Under the pieces are notes generated by a model. The model saw only the letters and a program-made list of their open reading frames with translations. It made no database searches and was not told the origin of the DNA. A DNA stretch of 19,797 nucleotides from an uncultured Pirellulaceae bacterium (GTDB taxonomy: Bacteria > Planctomycetota > Planctomycetia > Pirellulales > Pirellulaceae): the NCBI GenBank assembly GCA_947258905.1, contig CAMYKF010000259.1, positions 1-19,797 on the forward strand. Direction: 5' to 3'. Each line of letters opens with the position of its first letter. The stretch's first letter is position 1. Positions 1-8,338 of the stretch are shown in pieces. The position numbers and the translations under genes are program-made.

Positions 1-115
1 GCGGCATCAGCCGACGCTCACCCGGTTTGCGTGCGCCAAAGAAATGCTCGAACAGGTTGTCGAGTTCCGGCGGCAACGTGTTGACGACTTTCTCAAGGCG
101 GTTTTCCAATTTCAT
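1..115 (-). CDS. Probable small heat-shock protein (Hsp20 family), N-terminal part only
   Basis: The gene runs off the left edge; only about 38 codons are visible. The ATG at 115 is preceded by a strong Shine-Dalgarno (GAGGAG, 7 nt away), so the start is well supported. The visible N-terminus is amphipathic and contains ELDNLFEHFFG, which resembles the N-terminal helix of Hsp20/alpha-crystallin chaperones, where a (D/N)xLFxxFF motif precedes the crystallin domain. The alpha-crystallin domain itself would lie outside the window, so the family call is an inference. Such proteins are ATP-independent holdases for unfolding proteins in the cytoplasm. A sigma-54 promoter about 70 bp upstream fits stress or nutrient control, as known for ibpB-type genes in some bacteria. 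Another short helical protein is possible. Confidence 0.5.
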   Translation of the reverse strand, partial: MKLENRLEKVVNTLPPELDNLFEHFFGARKPGERRLMP

Positions 116-138
116 GAGTTTTCTCCTCTCTGTTCCGG

Positions 139-155
139 ACTGCCAAAATGGCAGT
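139..155 (-). repeat. Perfect 7-bp inverted repeat in the leader of the Hsp20-like gene
   Basis: ACTGCCA, a 3-nt AAA spacer, then TGGCAGT. It lies between the predicted transcription start (about 172) and the Shine-Dalgarno of the gene starting at 115. It could form a small mRNA hairpin or be an operator. It does not include the Shine-Dalgarno. Confidence 0.5.
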
Positions 156-183
156 TAAGTTGCGTGTTACAACCTTGTATCAC

Positions 184-198
184 GCAACGACCGTGCCA
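184..198 (-). promoter_or_regulatory. Sigma-54 (RpoN) -24/-12 promoter
   Basis: Read on the minus strand the sequence is TGGCAC, 5 nt, TTGC. This matches the conserved core of the RpoN consensus TGGCAC-N5-TTGC exactly and with exact spacing. It points at the gene starting at 115, with a predicted transcript start near 172 and a leader of about 57 nt. Two short inverted repeats upstream, at 324-338 (CGGCT-N5-AGCCG) and 346-362 (GCGCT-N7-AGCGC), sit at a distance usual for activator sites, but this is only a suggestion. Confidence 0.72.
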
Positions 199-616
199 AA
201 CCACGAGTTGCCCATTTTCGCTTGCGAATCAAGGTGATTATCAGGCCTGCGGCGTCCAAAACCGTTCCGGGGAAATCCCTGAACGCAGGCGAGCAAGCTG
301 ACAAAGACGAGGCGCTGGAGAGGCGGCTACTGCAGCCGACCGTTGGCGCTTGCAGGCAGCGCGTCACCGAAACTGAATACAACCCTGACAGTCGCCGCGA
401 GGGCGGCAGGATGGCGCGTAGTGAAACATCGCCGGCGCGCGGTCTCGGTCTTTCGCTGAAGACGTTTTAATGGGTCGCGGGGGTTCACAGTGCCGCAAAT
501 GCGCGTCATCGCGTGTTGTAGCAGGCATCGTTACCGCCGCCATGGTATGGGTCCGTACAATCTTGCGACCATCGGCGTCCAGCCAATTCGATTCCGGGGC
601 AGGGCAGTGCCGACTG

Positions 617-625
617 TGGTATACT
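617..625 (+). promoter_or_regulatory. Extended -10 promoter for the S9 peptidase gene
   Basis: TGG followed by TATACT (620-625) matches an extended -10 element; no good -35 hexamer is visible upstream. The predicted start of transcription is near 632, giving a leader of about 59 nt before the ATG at 691. Confidence 0.45.
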
Positions 626-637
626 GCCGCCCTGAAG

Positions 638-664
638 GCAAAAATTCAAAGTGCAAAAATTCAA
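638..664 (+). repeat. Direct repeat GCAAAAATTCAA x2 in the peptidase leader
   Basis: The 12-mer GCAAAAATTCAA occurs at 638-649 and again at 653-664, a 15-bp period. Both copies lie between the predicted transcript start and the Shine-Dalgarno. The function is unknown. Confidence 0.7.
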
Positions 665-690
665 GAACAAGACCCGAACAGGAGTTACCG

Positions 691-2604
691 ATGTTCGCCC
701 GTTTGACCTGGTCTGCGACCTTATGCCTGGCATTGATCATTGCACCCTCGGCGCATGCCCAGGAGATCGCGCAGAAAGTCGAGGTACCGCAGTACACGAT
801 TGAGCAGTTCCTGAAAACGATTAATCATCGCGGTTCTTCGTTCTCGCCGGACAACACCAAGCTGCTGATCAGCAGCGACGTCAGTGGCGTATTCAACGCC
901 TATTCGATCCCCGTTGAGGGTGGCGAGCCCACGGCATTGACCGATTCCACCACCGACACGATTTCGGCAATCAGCTATTTCCCCGAGGACGAACGGTTTC
1001 TGTACACCGCCGATCAGGGTGGTAACGAACTGAACCATATCTATGTCAGAGACCTTGACGGTACCAGTCAGGACCTGACGCCGGGCGAAAACCTCAAGGC
1101 ACAGTTCGCCGGTTGGGCCCAGGACGACAAGAGTTTCTACGTCACGACTAACGAGCGCGATCAGCGGTATTTTGACCTGTACCAGTACGATGCCGAGTCA
1201 CTGGAACGAGAACTGGTCGTGCAAAATGACGAAGGCTATTCGATCGGAGACATTTCTCCCGATGGCAACACGGTTGCACTGGGCAAAACTCATACCCGCA
1301 ATGACAGTGACGTCTATTTGTTCGATCGCACAACGGGCGAATTCACTCACATTACGCCGCACGAAGGCGATATTGCTCACGCGCCGGCCACCTTCAGCCC
1401 GGATGGCAAGTACCTGTATATGGTGACCGATGCCGACAGTGACTTCCGTTATCTGGTAAAGCACGATTTGGCCACCGGTGATCGCGAAACGCTTGTCAAA
1501 AAGGACTGGGACATTGCCTTTGCCGGTTTCTCCAAGCACGGCAAGTACTTCTTCTATGGCGTCAACGAAGATGCGCGGACCGTGATCAAGGCCTTTGAGG
1601 CTGACACGATGGAAGAAGTTGATTTGCCGGTACCCGAAGGCGGCAGTATCACGTCGTTCGGCATGTCGGATGATGAAAACCACCTGGCCCTGTACGTCGC
1701 CAGCGACAAGAGTCCCTCGGACCTGTTTTACGTGGACCTGAGCACCGAAGAATCGGCCGAACCCGTCGGACTGACCCGGTCGCTGAACCCGGAAATCGAT
1801 TCCGATCATCTGGTGGCCGGCGAAGTCGTTCGTTTCAAGTCCTTTGACGGCGTCGATATCCCGGGCATCCTGTACAAGCCGCATCAGGCCACTGCCGACA
1901 ATATGGTTCCCGCTCTGGTCTGGGTGCACGGTGGACCGGGCGGCCAATCACGGGTTGGCTACAGCGGACTGATTCAGTTTCTGGTCAATCACGGTTACGT
2001 GGTGTACGCCATCAACAACCGCGGCAGCAGCGGTTATGGCAAGACCTTTGAGCGGCTCGACAACCAGAATCATGGCAAGAACGACTTGATGGACTGTGTC
2101 ACGAGCAAGCGGATGCTGACCGAAACCGGCTATGTTGATCCCGAGCGGATTGGCATTATTGGCGGCAGTTACGGCGGTTACATGACGCTGGCCGCGTTAA
2201 CTTTCCAACCGGATGAATTCGAAATCGGCATCGATATCTTTGGTATTTCCAACTGGTACCGCACGGTGCAGAGTATCCCGCCATGGTGGGAAGCCCAGCG
2301 GAAGGCTCTGGAAAAAGAACTCGGTGACTTTGACGACGAAGAGTACTTTCGCAGCATTTCGCCGCTGTTCCACTCGGATCAGATCAAAAAGCCGTTGATG
2401 GTCCTGCAAGGCGCCAATGATCCCCGTGTATTGAAAGTCGAATCGGATGAAATCGTGGAAGCCGTCCGCAAGAACGGCGTCCCGGTCGAATACATGGTGT
2501 TTGAAGATGAGGGCCACGGGTTCCGCAAGAAAGCCAACCAGCTGGAAGGCTACAGCGCGATTCTGGAATTCTGTGACCGTTACCTGAAGCAACCGCAAAG
2601 GTAA
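691..2604 (+). CDS. Exported S9-family peptidase (prolyl oligopeptidase/acylaminoacyl peptidase type)
   Basis: A 637-residue serine peptidase, probably periplasmic. Residues 1-23 form a Sec signal peptide ending in AHA before Gln24. Residues of about 50-370 are beta-propeller-like, with repeated SPDG/SPDN and D-(L/R)-x-TG blades. The C-terminal part is an alpha/beta-hydrolase peptidase domain with an oxyanion HGGPGG (413-418), nucleophile Ser493 in GGSYGGY, Asp577 in QGANDPR and His609 in EGHG, so the full triad is present. The start at 691 is chosen because of the AGGAG site just upstream and the signal peptide; the frame is open to 490, but that extension would bury the signal. S9 enzymes cleave oligopeptides, often after Pro or from acylated N-termini; the exact substrate cannot be told. 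speA follows after 21 bp, so the two may be cotranscribed. Confidence 0.9.
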   Translation: MFARLTWSATLCLALIIAPSAHAQEIAQKVEVPQYTIEQFLKTINHRGSSFSPDNTKLLISSDVSGVFNAYSIPVEGGEPTALTDSTTDTISAISYFPEDERFLYTADQGGNELNHIYVRDLDGTSQDLTPGENLKAQFAGWAQDDKSFYVTTNERDQRYFDLYQYDAESLERELVVQNDEGYSIGDISPDGNTVALGKTHTRNDSDVYLFDRTTGEFTHITPHEGDIAHAPATFSPDGKYLYMVTDADSDFRYLVKHDLATGDRETLVKKDWDIAFAGFSKHGKYFFYGVNEDARTVIKAFEADTMEEVDLPVPEGGSITSFGMSDDENHLALYVASDKSPSDLFYVDLSTEESAEPVGLTRSLNPEIDSDHLVAGEVVRFKSFDGVDIPGILYKPHQATADNMVPALVWVHGGPGGQSRVGYSGLIQFLVNHGYVVYAINNRGSSGYGKTFERLDNQNHGKNDLMDCVTSKRMLTETGYVDPERIGIIGGSYGGYMTLAALTFQPDEFEIGIDIFGISNWYRTVQSIPPWWEAQRKALEKELGDFDDEEYFRSISPLFHSDQIKKPLMVLQGANDPRVLKVESDEIVEAVRKNGVPVEYMVFEDEGHGFRKKANQLEGYSAILEFCDRYLKQPQR

Positions 2605-2625
2605 TAACGGCAGGCAGAGCGGCGA

Positions 2626-4557
2626 ATGGAAGTAAACGCGATCCCCGGCACCGGTCGCCCGGCCAGCATTGCGGTGGCCGAAGACTTGTACGGCATCGGT
2701 CGCTGGGGCTGCGGCTATTTTGGCATCTCGCCAAATGGCAACGTGGTTGTCCATGCGCCGACGGCAGCCGGTCATACTTCCATCGAGTTGATGCAAATAG
2801 TAGATGGTCTGCGCGCCCGGGGGCTGGATATGCCGGTGCTGTTGCGCTTGGGGAATCTGGTCGATGACCGCATTCATCAGCTGAACCAGGCGTTTCAAAA
2901 GGCGATTGAAGAAGTCGGTTATCGCAGCCCCTACCGCGGTGTGTTTCCGATCAAGGTCAACCAGCAACGGCATGTGATCGCGGAAATGGCGCGTGCCGGT
3001 GCGGCCAACGGCCATGGCTTTGAAGCCGGCAGCAAGGCCGAGTTGCTGATCGCGCTGTCCGAATTGAGTTCGCGGGAAAGCCTCATCGTCTGCAACGGCT
3101 ACAAGGACGCAGAGTTCATCGACCTGGGCCTGCAGGCCATTCGCATCGGCTTCAAGTGTTTCTTTGTCCTGGAAACGCCCCAGGAACTGCCGGCAATTCT
3201 CGAGCGGGCCCGGCACTGGGGGGTGCGACCCCTGATCGGTGTGCGTCTGAAACTCTCCACTCAGGTAGACGGACACTGGAGCAACGACAGCGGCGATCGC
3301 AGCCTGTTCGGTCTGACGACACGCCAGCTGATTGACATCGTCGATCGTTTGCGTGAAGAGGACATGCTGGATTGTTTGCAACTGTTGCACTTTCATCTGG
3401 GCAGCCAGATTCCCAATATTCGCAACGTGCGCGAGGGAATTCGCGAAGCCTGTCGTTACTATCTCGATTTGCATGAAGATGGCGCTCCGCTGGGGTATCT
3501 CAACATTGGCGGGGGCCTGGCCGTTGATTACGACGGCTCGGGCAGCAACCAGACCAACAGCCGCAACTACACGCTGGATGAATATTGCATCGACGTCGTG
3601 GAAGCGATCGCCGATTGTCTCGATCCACACGGTGCGCCCCATCCGGTGATCATCAGCGAATCAGGTCGCTGGACGGTTGCGCCGATGTCGGTCCTGTTGT
3701 TCAATGTCCTGTCGGTCAGCACGTTTGACGCCGAGCCCCTGCCCGACACACTTCCGAAGGATCTCAGCGAACCGGTCAAGTGTCTGCTCGACACGTTGCA
3801 GCACTTGCGTATCCGCCGGCTGCAGGAAAATTACAACGATGCGATCTATTATCGTGATCAATTGCGACAGGGCTTTCGTGTCGGCAGAATCAATCTCCGC
3901 GAGCGTGCCCTTGGCGAAAATATTTGCCTCACGATTCTCAATCGAATTGCTGCGCTGGTTCCGCAACTGGATCGTCCACCTCCCGAACTGGAAGCGATGC
4001 GTCATCAGCTGTCGGACATTTACCTCGGCAATTTCAGCGTGTTTCAGTCGTTGCCTGACGCCTGGGCGATTCAGCAGGTGTTTCCCGTGATGCCGTTGCA
4101 CCGACTGGATGAGGTGCCTACGCGGGACGCCATCATCGCTGACCTGACTTGCGACTGCGATGGCAAGCTCGATCGGTTCGTCATCGGGGGAGAACATGTG
4201 GCGACGCTGAAACTGCATGAAGTGCAGGAGGGGCAGGAATATTACCTGGGCGTTTTTCTGGTCGGCGCGTATCAGGAAACGCTGGGCGACCTGCACAATC
4301 TGTTTGGCGATACACATGTCGCCAACGTACACGTCAACGAGCAGGGGCAGCTGGAGTTCGTGCAGGAAATTCACGGCGACAGCATTGCCGACGTGCTGAG
4401 CTATGTCGAGTATCAGCCCGACGAGTTGTATCAGCGGTTCCGGCAGCTGGCGGAACAAGCCGTGCGTGAAGGTCGTATCTCGGTCAACCAGCGGCAGGAA
4501 ATGCTCAGCCTGTATTCCGATGGGCTTCGCGGATACACCTATTTTGAAAACGGATAA
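2626..4557 (+). CDS. speA: Biosynthetic arginine decarboxylase (PLP-dependent)
   Basis: Converts L-arginine to agmatine and CO2, the first step of the arginine route to polyamines. At 643 residues it is close to the usual SpeA length (about 630-660). The N-terminus carries YGIGRWGCGYFGI, a SpeA hallmark. The PLP lysine is K110 in FPIKVNQQR; HFHLGSQI (255-262) and GGGLAVDYDG (295-304) are fold III decarboxylase motifs; DLTCDCDGK (506-514) holds the C-terminal active-site cysteine region (C509). The start follows the peptidase stop by 21 bp with only a weak ribosome site, suggesting an operon or translational coupling. The last 53 bp overlap the 3' end of the opposing hydrolase gene. No downstream agmatine-processing gene is in the window. 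Confidence 0.95.
   Translation: MEVNAIPGTGRPASIAVAEDLYGIGRWGCGYFGISPNGNVVVHAPTAAGHTSIELMQIVDGLRARGLDMPVLLRLGNLVDDRIHQLNQAFQKAIEEVGYRSPYRGVFPIKVNQQRHVIAEMARAGAANGHGFEAGSKAELLIALSELSSRESLIVCNGYKDAEFIDLGLQAIRIGFKCFFVLETPQELPAILERARHWGVRPLIGVRLKLSTQVDGHWSNDSGDRSLFGLTTRQLIDIVDRLREEDMLDCLQLLHFHLGSQIPNIRNVREGIREACRYYLDLHEDGAPLGYLNIGGGLAVDYDGSGSNQTNSRNYTLDEYCIDVVEAIADCLDPHGAPHPVIISESGRWTVAPMSVLLFNVLSVSTFDAEPLPDTLPKDLSEPVKCLLDTLQHLRIRRLQENYNDAIYYRDQLRQGFRVGRINLRERALGENICLTILNRIAALVPQLDRPPPELEAMRHQLSDIYLGNFSVFQSLPDAWAIQQVFPVMPLHRLDEVPTRDAIIADLTCDCDGKLDRFVIGGEHVATLKLHEVQEGQEYYLGVFLVGAYQETLGDLHNLFGDTHVANVHVNEQGQLEFVQEIHGDSIADVLSYVEYQPDELYQRFRQLAEQAVREGRISVNQRQEMLSLYSDGLRGYTYFENG
4505..4557. other. 53-bp tail-to-tail overlap of speA and the hydrolase gene
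   Basis: speA stops at 4557 on the plus strand and the hydrolase stops at 4505 on the minus strand, so 53 bp code on both strands and no separate terminator can sit between them. Both C-termini look normal in length. Confidence 0.85.
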
Positions 4558-5368
4558 TGGTATCCAGCACTGCAGGCCGGTTCGTCATATTGTGCAGTTC
4601 GTGTTTGGCGTCCGGCCAGATTTTCAGTTCGCACATGGCAGTCTGACGATCGGCAAACTGGATACTTGCCAGATGGTCGGTAATGGTGTCGGCATCTCCG
4701 TGCATCAATAACAGCGGCAGAGGCAGCTGATTGGGATGTTCCAGGCACCACTGCCCGGCCTCAATCATGCCCAGCCAGGCGGCGGCAGTGATCCGGCGAT
4801 GATGAAACCGGTCGGCCCGCAGTCGTCCCGCAACTTGCGGATCATCGGACAACTGGTCAATGTCCAGACCCGAGTTGAGGCTGAATCGCGGGAACACCGA
4901 ACCCAATGAGCGGCCCAGCGCGACTTTCCAGGCCGGTTGCCGCATGGCGATTCGCAATGGCGGGCTGGTGGCTGTCAGTCCGGCGATGTCCGGTTTCCTG
5001 CGCATCACGCAGTACAGGGACAGCAGGCCGCCAAAGCTCTGCCCGTAAACAAACAGCGGATTGCCGGCAGCCACAGTTCGCGTTTGCTCCAGGGACAATT
5101 CGAAGTCGTCCAGCAGCGTATCAAGATTTTTGATCCAGCCGCGCTGGCCGGCGCTGCGACCATGCCCGCGCATATCGGGAATCAGTACGTCGAAACCCTC
5201 GCGGGCAAAATGCCGTGCAACGTGCTCGAAGCGCCCGCCGTGGTCACCGATGCCGTGAGCGATCATCATGGCGGCGTGTGGCTGGGGACCGGTCCATTTA
5301 CGAGCCGCGATTTCCGTCCCGTCGGCAGCGGACCAATAGAGTTCGGAATAGTCAACTGGAATGGACAT
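4505..5368 (-). CDS. Alpha/beta hydrolase, monoacylglycerol lipase/lysophospholipase-like
   Basis: A 287-residue cytoplasmic serine hydrolase of the PldB/monoglyceride-lipase group (Hydrolase_4 type). It has an HGIGDHGGRF oxyanion segment (38-47), a PDMRGHGRSAG motif (64-74), nucleophile Ser111 in GQSFGG, Asp226 in HGDADTIT and His256 in KHELHN. Family members cleave the ester bond of monoacylglycerols or lysophospholipids; the substrate here is inferred only from the family. No signal peptide or membrane segment is seen. It reads toward speA and its stop lies inside the speA coding sequence. The ATG at 5368 has a modest GCAGG site very close upstream. Confidence 0.88.
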   Translation of the reverse strand: MSIPVDYSELYWSAADGTEIAARKWTGPQPHAAMMIAHGIGDHGGRFEHVARHFAREGFDVLIPDMRGHGRSAGQRGWIKNLDTLLDDFELSLEQTRTVAAGNPLFVYGQSFGGLLSLYCVMRRKPDIAGLTATSPPLRIAMRQPAWKVALGRSLGSVFPRFSLNSGLDIDQLSDDPQVAGRLRADRFHHRRITAAAWLGMIEAGQWCLEHPNQLPLPLLLMHGDADTITDHLASIQFADRQTAMCELKIWPDAKHELHNMTNRPAVLDTIIRFQNRCIREAHRNTG

Positions 5369-5433
5369 GCCTGCGAGTAGTCGTAAGACTATGGAACTCT
5401 ACGATCTGGCTAACGTCACTGGGCCACAAGTCA

Positions 5434-6549
5434 CTAACCCGCAATTTTTCGCAGCACTTCGGCACCTTGTTGCAGTTTGTCATCGGCGACTGCGTAGGCC
5501 AGCCGGAAATGCGTATCCTGGCTGCTGAATACCTTGCCAGGAATCAGCAGCAAATTGTGTTCGATGGCCTTTTCCATGAACTGGCGTCCCGTCAGACCCC
5601 TGGGCAACCGCGGAAACAGGTAAAAGGACCCGTCCGGTTTGACGACTTCATAATATTTGGACAACTCGTCGTACATGAAATCGCGTTTCTTGCGATACTC
5701 GGTGACATACTGGTCAATCGGTGTGTCCAGTGCCGTAACGCCGGCCCACTGGACCGGATGCGGCGCACAGACAAACGTGAATTGCTGCAGCTTGATCATT
5801 TCCGTAATCAGCGGCTCGGGACCGTGGACGTATCCCAGACGCAGGCCGGTCATGGCGTAGCTCTTGGAGAACCCGTCCACGACGATCGTTTCGGAATTGA
5901 AAGTAGCCGGCGAGACGTGCGGCTCGTCATAGACGAACTTGCTGTAGATTTCATCGGACACCAGACAGATTTCCTGTTCGGCTGCCAGTTCAGACAGTTG
6001 CTTCAGTTCTTCGCGACTGAAACTGACCCCTGTCGGGTTGGCCGGACAGTTAACGATGATCATTTTGGTACGAGCCGTGATCGCGTCGCGCACCTTCTGG
6101 ATATCCAGCCGGAAATCCGGGTAAATGTTGATCGGCACCGGCACGCCGCCGCACAGCTGTGGCAACGCCTGATACATCACAAACCACGGATCGAAAATGA
6201 TCACTTCATCACCCGGATCGATCAGCGCCAGCACACTGAGAACCAGACCGCCACTGGTGCCGGAGCACACGAATACATCCCGTCCGGATTGATTGAACTC
6301 TTCGTCGATCTGTTCACGCAGGCGTCGGCGAAGCGGAGCGATTCCCTGCGTCAGCGCGTAATCGGTGTTGCCGCGTTCGATCGATTCGATCAACGAATCC
6401 TTGACCGGCCCCGGCAACGGGTAATCGACCTGGCCGATTGACAGATTGATCGGATTCCTGAGCTCCTTGGCGAGATCAAAGACTTCGCGTATGCCGCTGC
6501 TGTCGAACAGGGTCGTGCGATGTGCCAGCCAGTTGGAAACCTGAACCAT
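5434..6549 (-). CDS. PLP-dependent aminotransferase, class I/II (aspartate aminotransferase-like)
   Basis: A 371-residue fold-type I aminotransferase. It has the phosphate-binding CSGTSGG region (95-101), NPTG (171-174), the pyridine-binding D199 in SDEIYS, the Schiff-base lysine K229 in GFSKSYAMTGLRLGY, and the substrate carboxylate-binding R349 in HFRLAYA. Class Ig enzymes of this length transfer amino groups from Asp, aromatic amino acids or related donors to 2-oxo acids; the specificity is not readable from sequence. It lies 55 bp downstream of purF on the same strand and might be cotranscribed. No clear Shine-Dalgarno precedes the ATG at 6549, but the N-terminus fits the family. Confidence 0.92.
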   Translation of the reverse strand: MVQVSNWLAHRTTLFDSSGIREVFDLAKELRNPINLSIGQVDYPLPGPVKDSLIESIERGNTDYALTQGIAPLRRRLREQIDEEFNQSGRDVFVCSGTSGGLVLSVLALIDPGDEVIIFDPWFVMYQALPQLCGGVPVPINIYPDFRLDIQKVRDAITARTKMIIVNCPANPTGVSFSREELKQLSELAAEQEICLVSDEIYSKFVYDEPHVSPATFNSETIVVDGFSKSYAMTGLRLGYVHGPEPLITEMIKLQQFTFVCAPHPVQWAGVTALDTPIDQYVTEYRKKRDFMYDELSKYYEVVKPDGSFYLFPRLPRGLTGRQFMEKAIEHNLLLIPGKVFSSQDTHFRLAYAVADDKLQQGAEVLRKIAG

Positions 6550-6604
6550 GGAAACACCGGGTTAAATATTGGGGAGTCGGGATTGATGGTCCGCACGAAT
6601 CGGG

Positions 6605-8119
6605 CTACTGCATGCCGATGGCGTAATCACTGTCGGACAGGAATGAGGCATTCGCCCTGTCCTTGGCATTATCGTTACGCAGCGTTTCCAGTCGAGAGAG
6701 ATATGTCTGGTCAACGTCGCCCACGATGTAATGGCCGTCAAATACCGAGCATTCAAACTCGGTGATTGAAGGATTGCCCTCGGTCAGGCTCATTTTCAGG
6801 TCGCTCAGGTCCTGATAGACCAGCCAGTCCGCGCCGATCAGCTGGCACACTTCCTCTTCCGTGCGACCGTGTGCGATCAATTCGCTGGCCGACGGCATGT
6901 CGATCCCGTACACATTGGGATATTTGACGGGCGGAGCCGCGGACGCGAAGTAAACCTTGCGGGCGCCGGCATCGCGGGCCATCCGCACAATTTCCTCGCA
7001 AGTGGTGCCACGCACGATCGAATCGTCCACCAGCAGTACGTTCTTGTCTCGAATTTCCAGCGGGATTGGATTGAGTTTCTGCCGCACCGATTTTTTGCGA
7101 AGTTTCTGGCCGGGCATGATAAACGTGCGACCGATGTACCGATTCTTCATCAGTCCCTCACGGAACTTGACGCCCAGGTCATAGGCCAGAACCTGTCCGG
7201 CGACCCGGCTGGTATCGGGTACCGGAATCACCACATCGATGTCGTGTTCGGGCATGAGCCTGAGGATCTTGCGTGCCAGCCGTTGCCCCATCCGCAGTCG
7301 TGACTTGTAAACCGAAATTCCATCCATCAGTGAATCGGGCCGGGCGAAATACACGTGTTCGAAAATGCAGGGCCGAATTTGCGGATGGTCGGCGCACTGC
7401 CGGGCATGCAACTCGCCATTGACGGTGATGTAGATCGCTTCGCCGGGGGCGATGTCGCGGATCAATTCAAAATCCAGCACGTCCAGCGCCACGCTTTCCG
7501 AGGCAATCATGTACTCGGCGCCATGTTCCGATTCGCGTTTGCCAAATACCACCGGGCGAATTCCGTTGGGGTCCCGAAATCCGACGATGCCGTAACCGGC
7601 AATCATGGCGGTCACGGCATAGGCACCGCGGCACCGCCGGTGTAGTGCGCTGATGGCCGCAAACACGTCGTCGGGACTCAGCACCAGATTGCCGATCTTT
7701 TGCAGTTCGTGGGCAAAGATGTTCAGCAGAATTTCCGAATCCGAGTCGGTATTCAGGTGCCGCTGATCGGACTGGAACAGCTCGCGAGCAAGATTGTCGG
7801 TGTTGGTCAGGTTGCCGTTGTGTGCGAGGCTGATGCCAAAGGGCGAGTTAACGTAGAACGGCTGGGCCAGTGCCGGACTGGAACTGCCGGCCGTCGGGTA
7901 CCTCACATGACCCAGTCCGATGGTTCCGTGCAACTGTTCCATGTCTTGCAGGCGAAACACATCCTTGACCAGCCCGTTGGACTTGCGCTGGTGCAATCGC
8001 AGGTTGTCGCACGTCATCATGCCGGCGGCATCCTGTCCGCGATGTTGCAACACCGTCAAGGCGTCATAAATGTCATGATTCACGTCGTGCTTGCCGACGA
8101 TTCCGACAATTCCACACAT
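6605..8119 (-). CDS. purF: Amidophosphoribosyltransferase
   Basis: Catalyses the first committed step of purine synthesis, PRPP plus glutamine to phosphoribosylamine. It is 504 residues and starts MCGIVG, so the glutaminase nucleophile Cys2 is exposed by Met removal with no propeptide. HVRYPTAG (71-78) and NGNL (101-104) belong to the Ntn glutaminase domain; FRDPNGIRP (181-189) is conserved; VLLVDDSIVRGTT (361-373) is the PRPP-binding loop. The C-terminus with DVDQTYL and LETLRND resembles the E. coli-type enzyme rather than the propeptide-bearing iron-sulfur B. subtilis type. No strong Shine-Dalgarno lies before the ATG at 8119. The aminotransferase gene follows after 55 bp. Confidence 0.97.
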   Translation of the reverse strand: MCGIVGIVGKHDVNHDIYDALTVLQHRGQDAAGMMTCDNLRLHQRKSNGLVKDVFRLQDMEQLHGTIGLGHVRYPTAGSSSPALAQPFYVNSPFGISLAHNGNLTNTDNLARELFQSDQRHLNTDSDSEILLNIFAHELQKIGNLVLSPDDVFAAISALHRRCRGAYAVTAMIAGYGIVGFRDPNGIRPVVFGKRESEHGAEYMIASESVALDVLDFELIRDIAPGEAIYITVNGELHARQCADHPQIRPCIFEHVYFARPDSLMDGISVYKSRLRMGQRLARKILRLMPEHDIDVVIPVPDTSRVAGQVLAYDLGVKFREGLMKNRYIGRTFIMPGQKLRKKSVRQKLNPIPLEIRDKNVLLVDDSIVRGTTCEEIVRMARDAGARKVYFASAAPPVKYPNVYGIDMPSASELIAHGRTEEEVCQLIGADWLVYQDLSDLKMSLTEGNPSITEFECSVFDGHYIVGDVDQTYLSRLETLRNDNAKDRANASFLSDSDYAIGMQ

Positions 8120-8338
8120 GAGAGGGCCGTGGCTGGGCTGGAAATGCGGGGCGGTAAAGACTGGAAAAATCGCCTGGTCAGGGCAGATTCGGTCACCAAT
8201 CGCTGTCTCGATGAATTCTAGTTGCGAGCCCGTTTGCGAACAACCGGCAGTCGCTGATCATCGGTATTTGACGGGCGAAAGGATCGCGATGTGATCGGAC
8301 CAAACCCGGAATGGCCGCCACGATCACGGATCGTTCGG

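Larger units (their letters stand above)
116..690. other. Divergent intergenic region between the Hsp20-like gene and the S9 peptidase
   Basis: About 575 bp without a convincing gene. The short open frames here lack family resemblance and good start signals. It holds the sigma-54 promoter (184-198), a leader inverted repeat (139-155), two short inverted repeats (324-338, 346-362), an extended -10 promoter (617-625) and a 12-bp direct repeat (638-664). The frame of the peptidase stays open back to 490, but that stretch reads as unstructured, arginine-rich sequence ahead of a proper signal peptide. Confidence 0.6.

Noticed and set aside
116..172. RNA thermometer (ROSE or fourU) in the Hsp20-like leader
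   Set aside because: No segment complementary to the GAGGAG Shine-Dalgarno is visible; the only strong hairpin leaves it free.
490..690. 67-residue N-terminal extension of the S9 peptidase
   Set aside because: It lies upstream of the promoter and would bury a clear signal peptide; ATG 691 has AGGAG before it.
2197..3642. 481-codon open frame on the minus strand opposite the peptidase end and speA
   Set aside because: It mirrors the codon bias of speA on the other strand, shows no family resemblance, and speA is unambiguous.
5215..6441. 408-codon plus-strand frame opposite the aminotransferase
   Set aside because: A shadow of the aminotransferase gene, whose motifs are all present; no ribosome site or recognisable domain.
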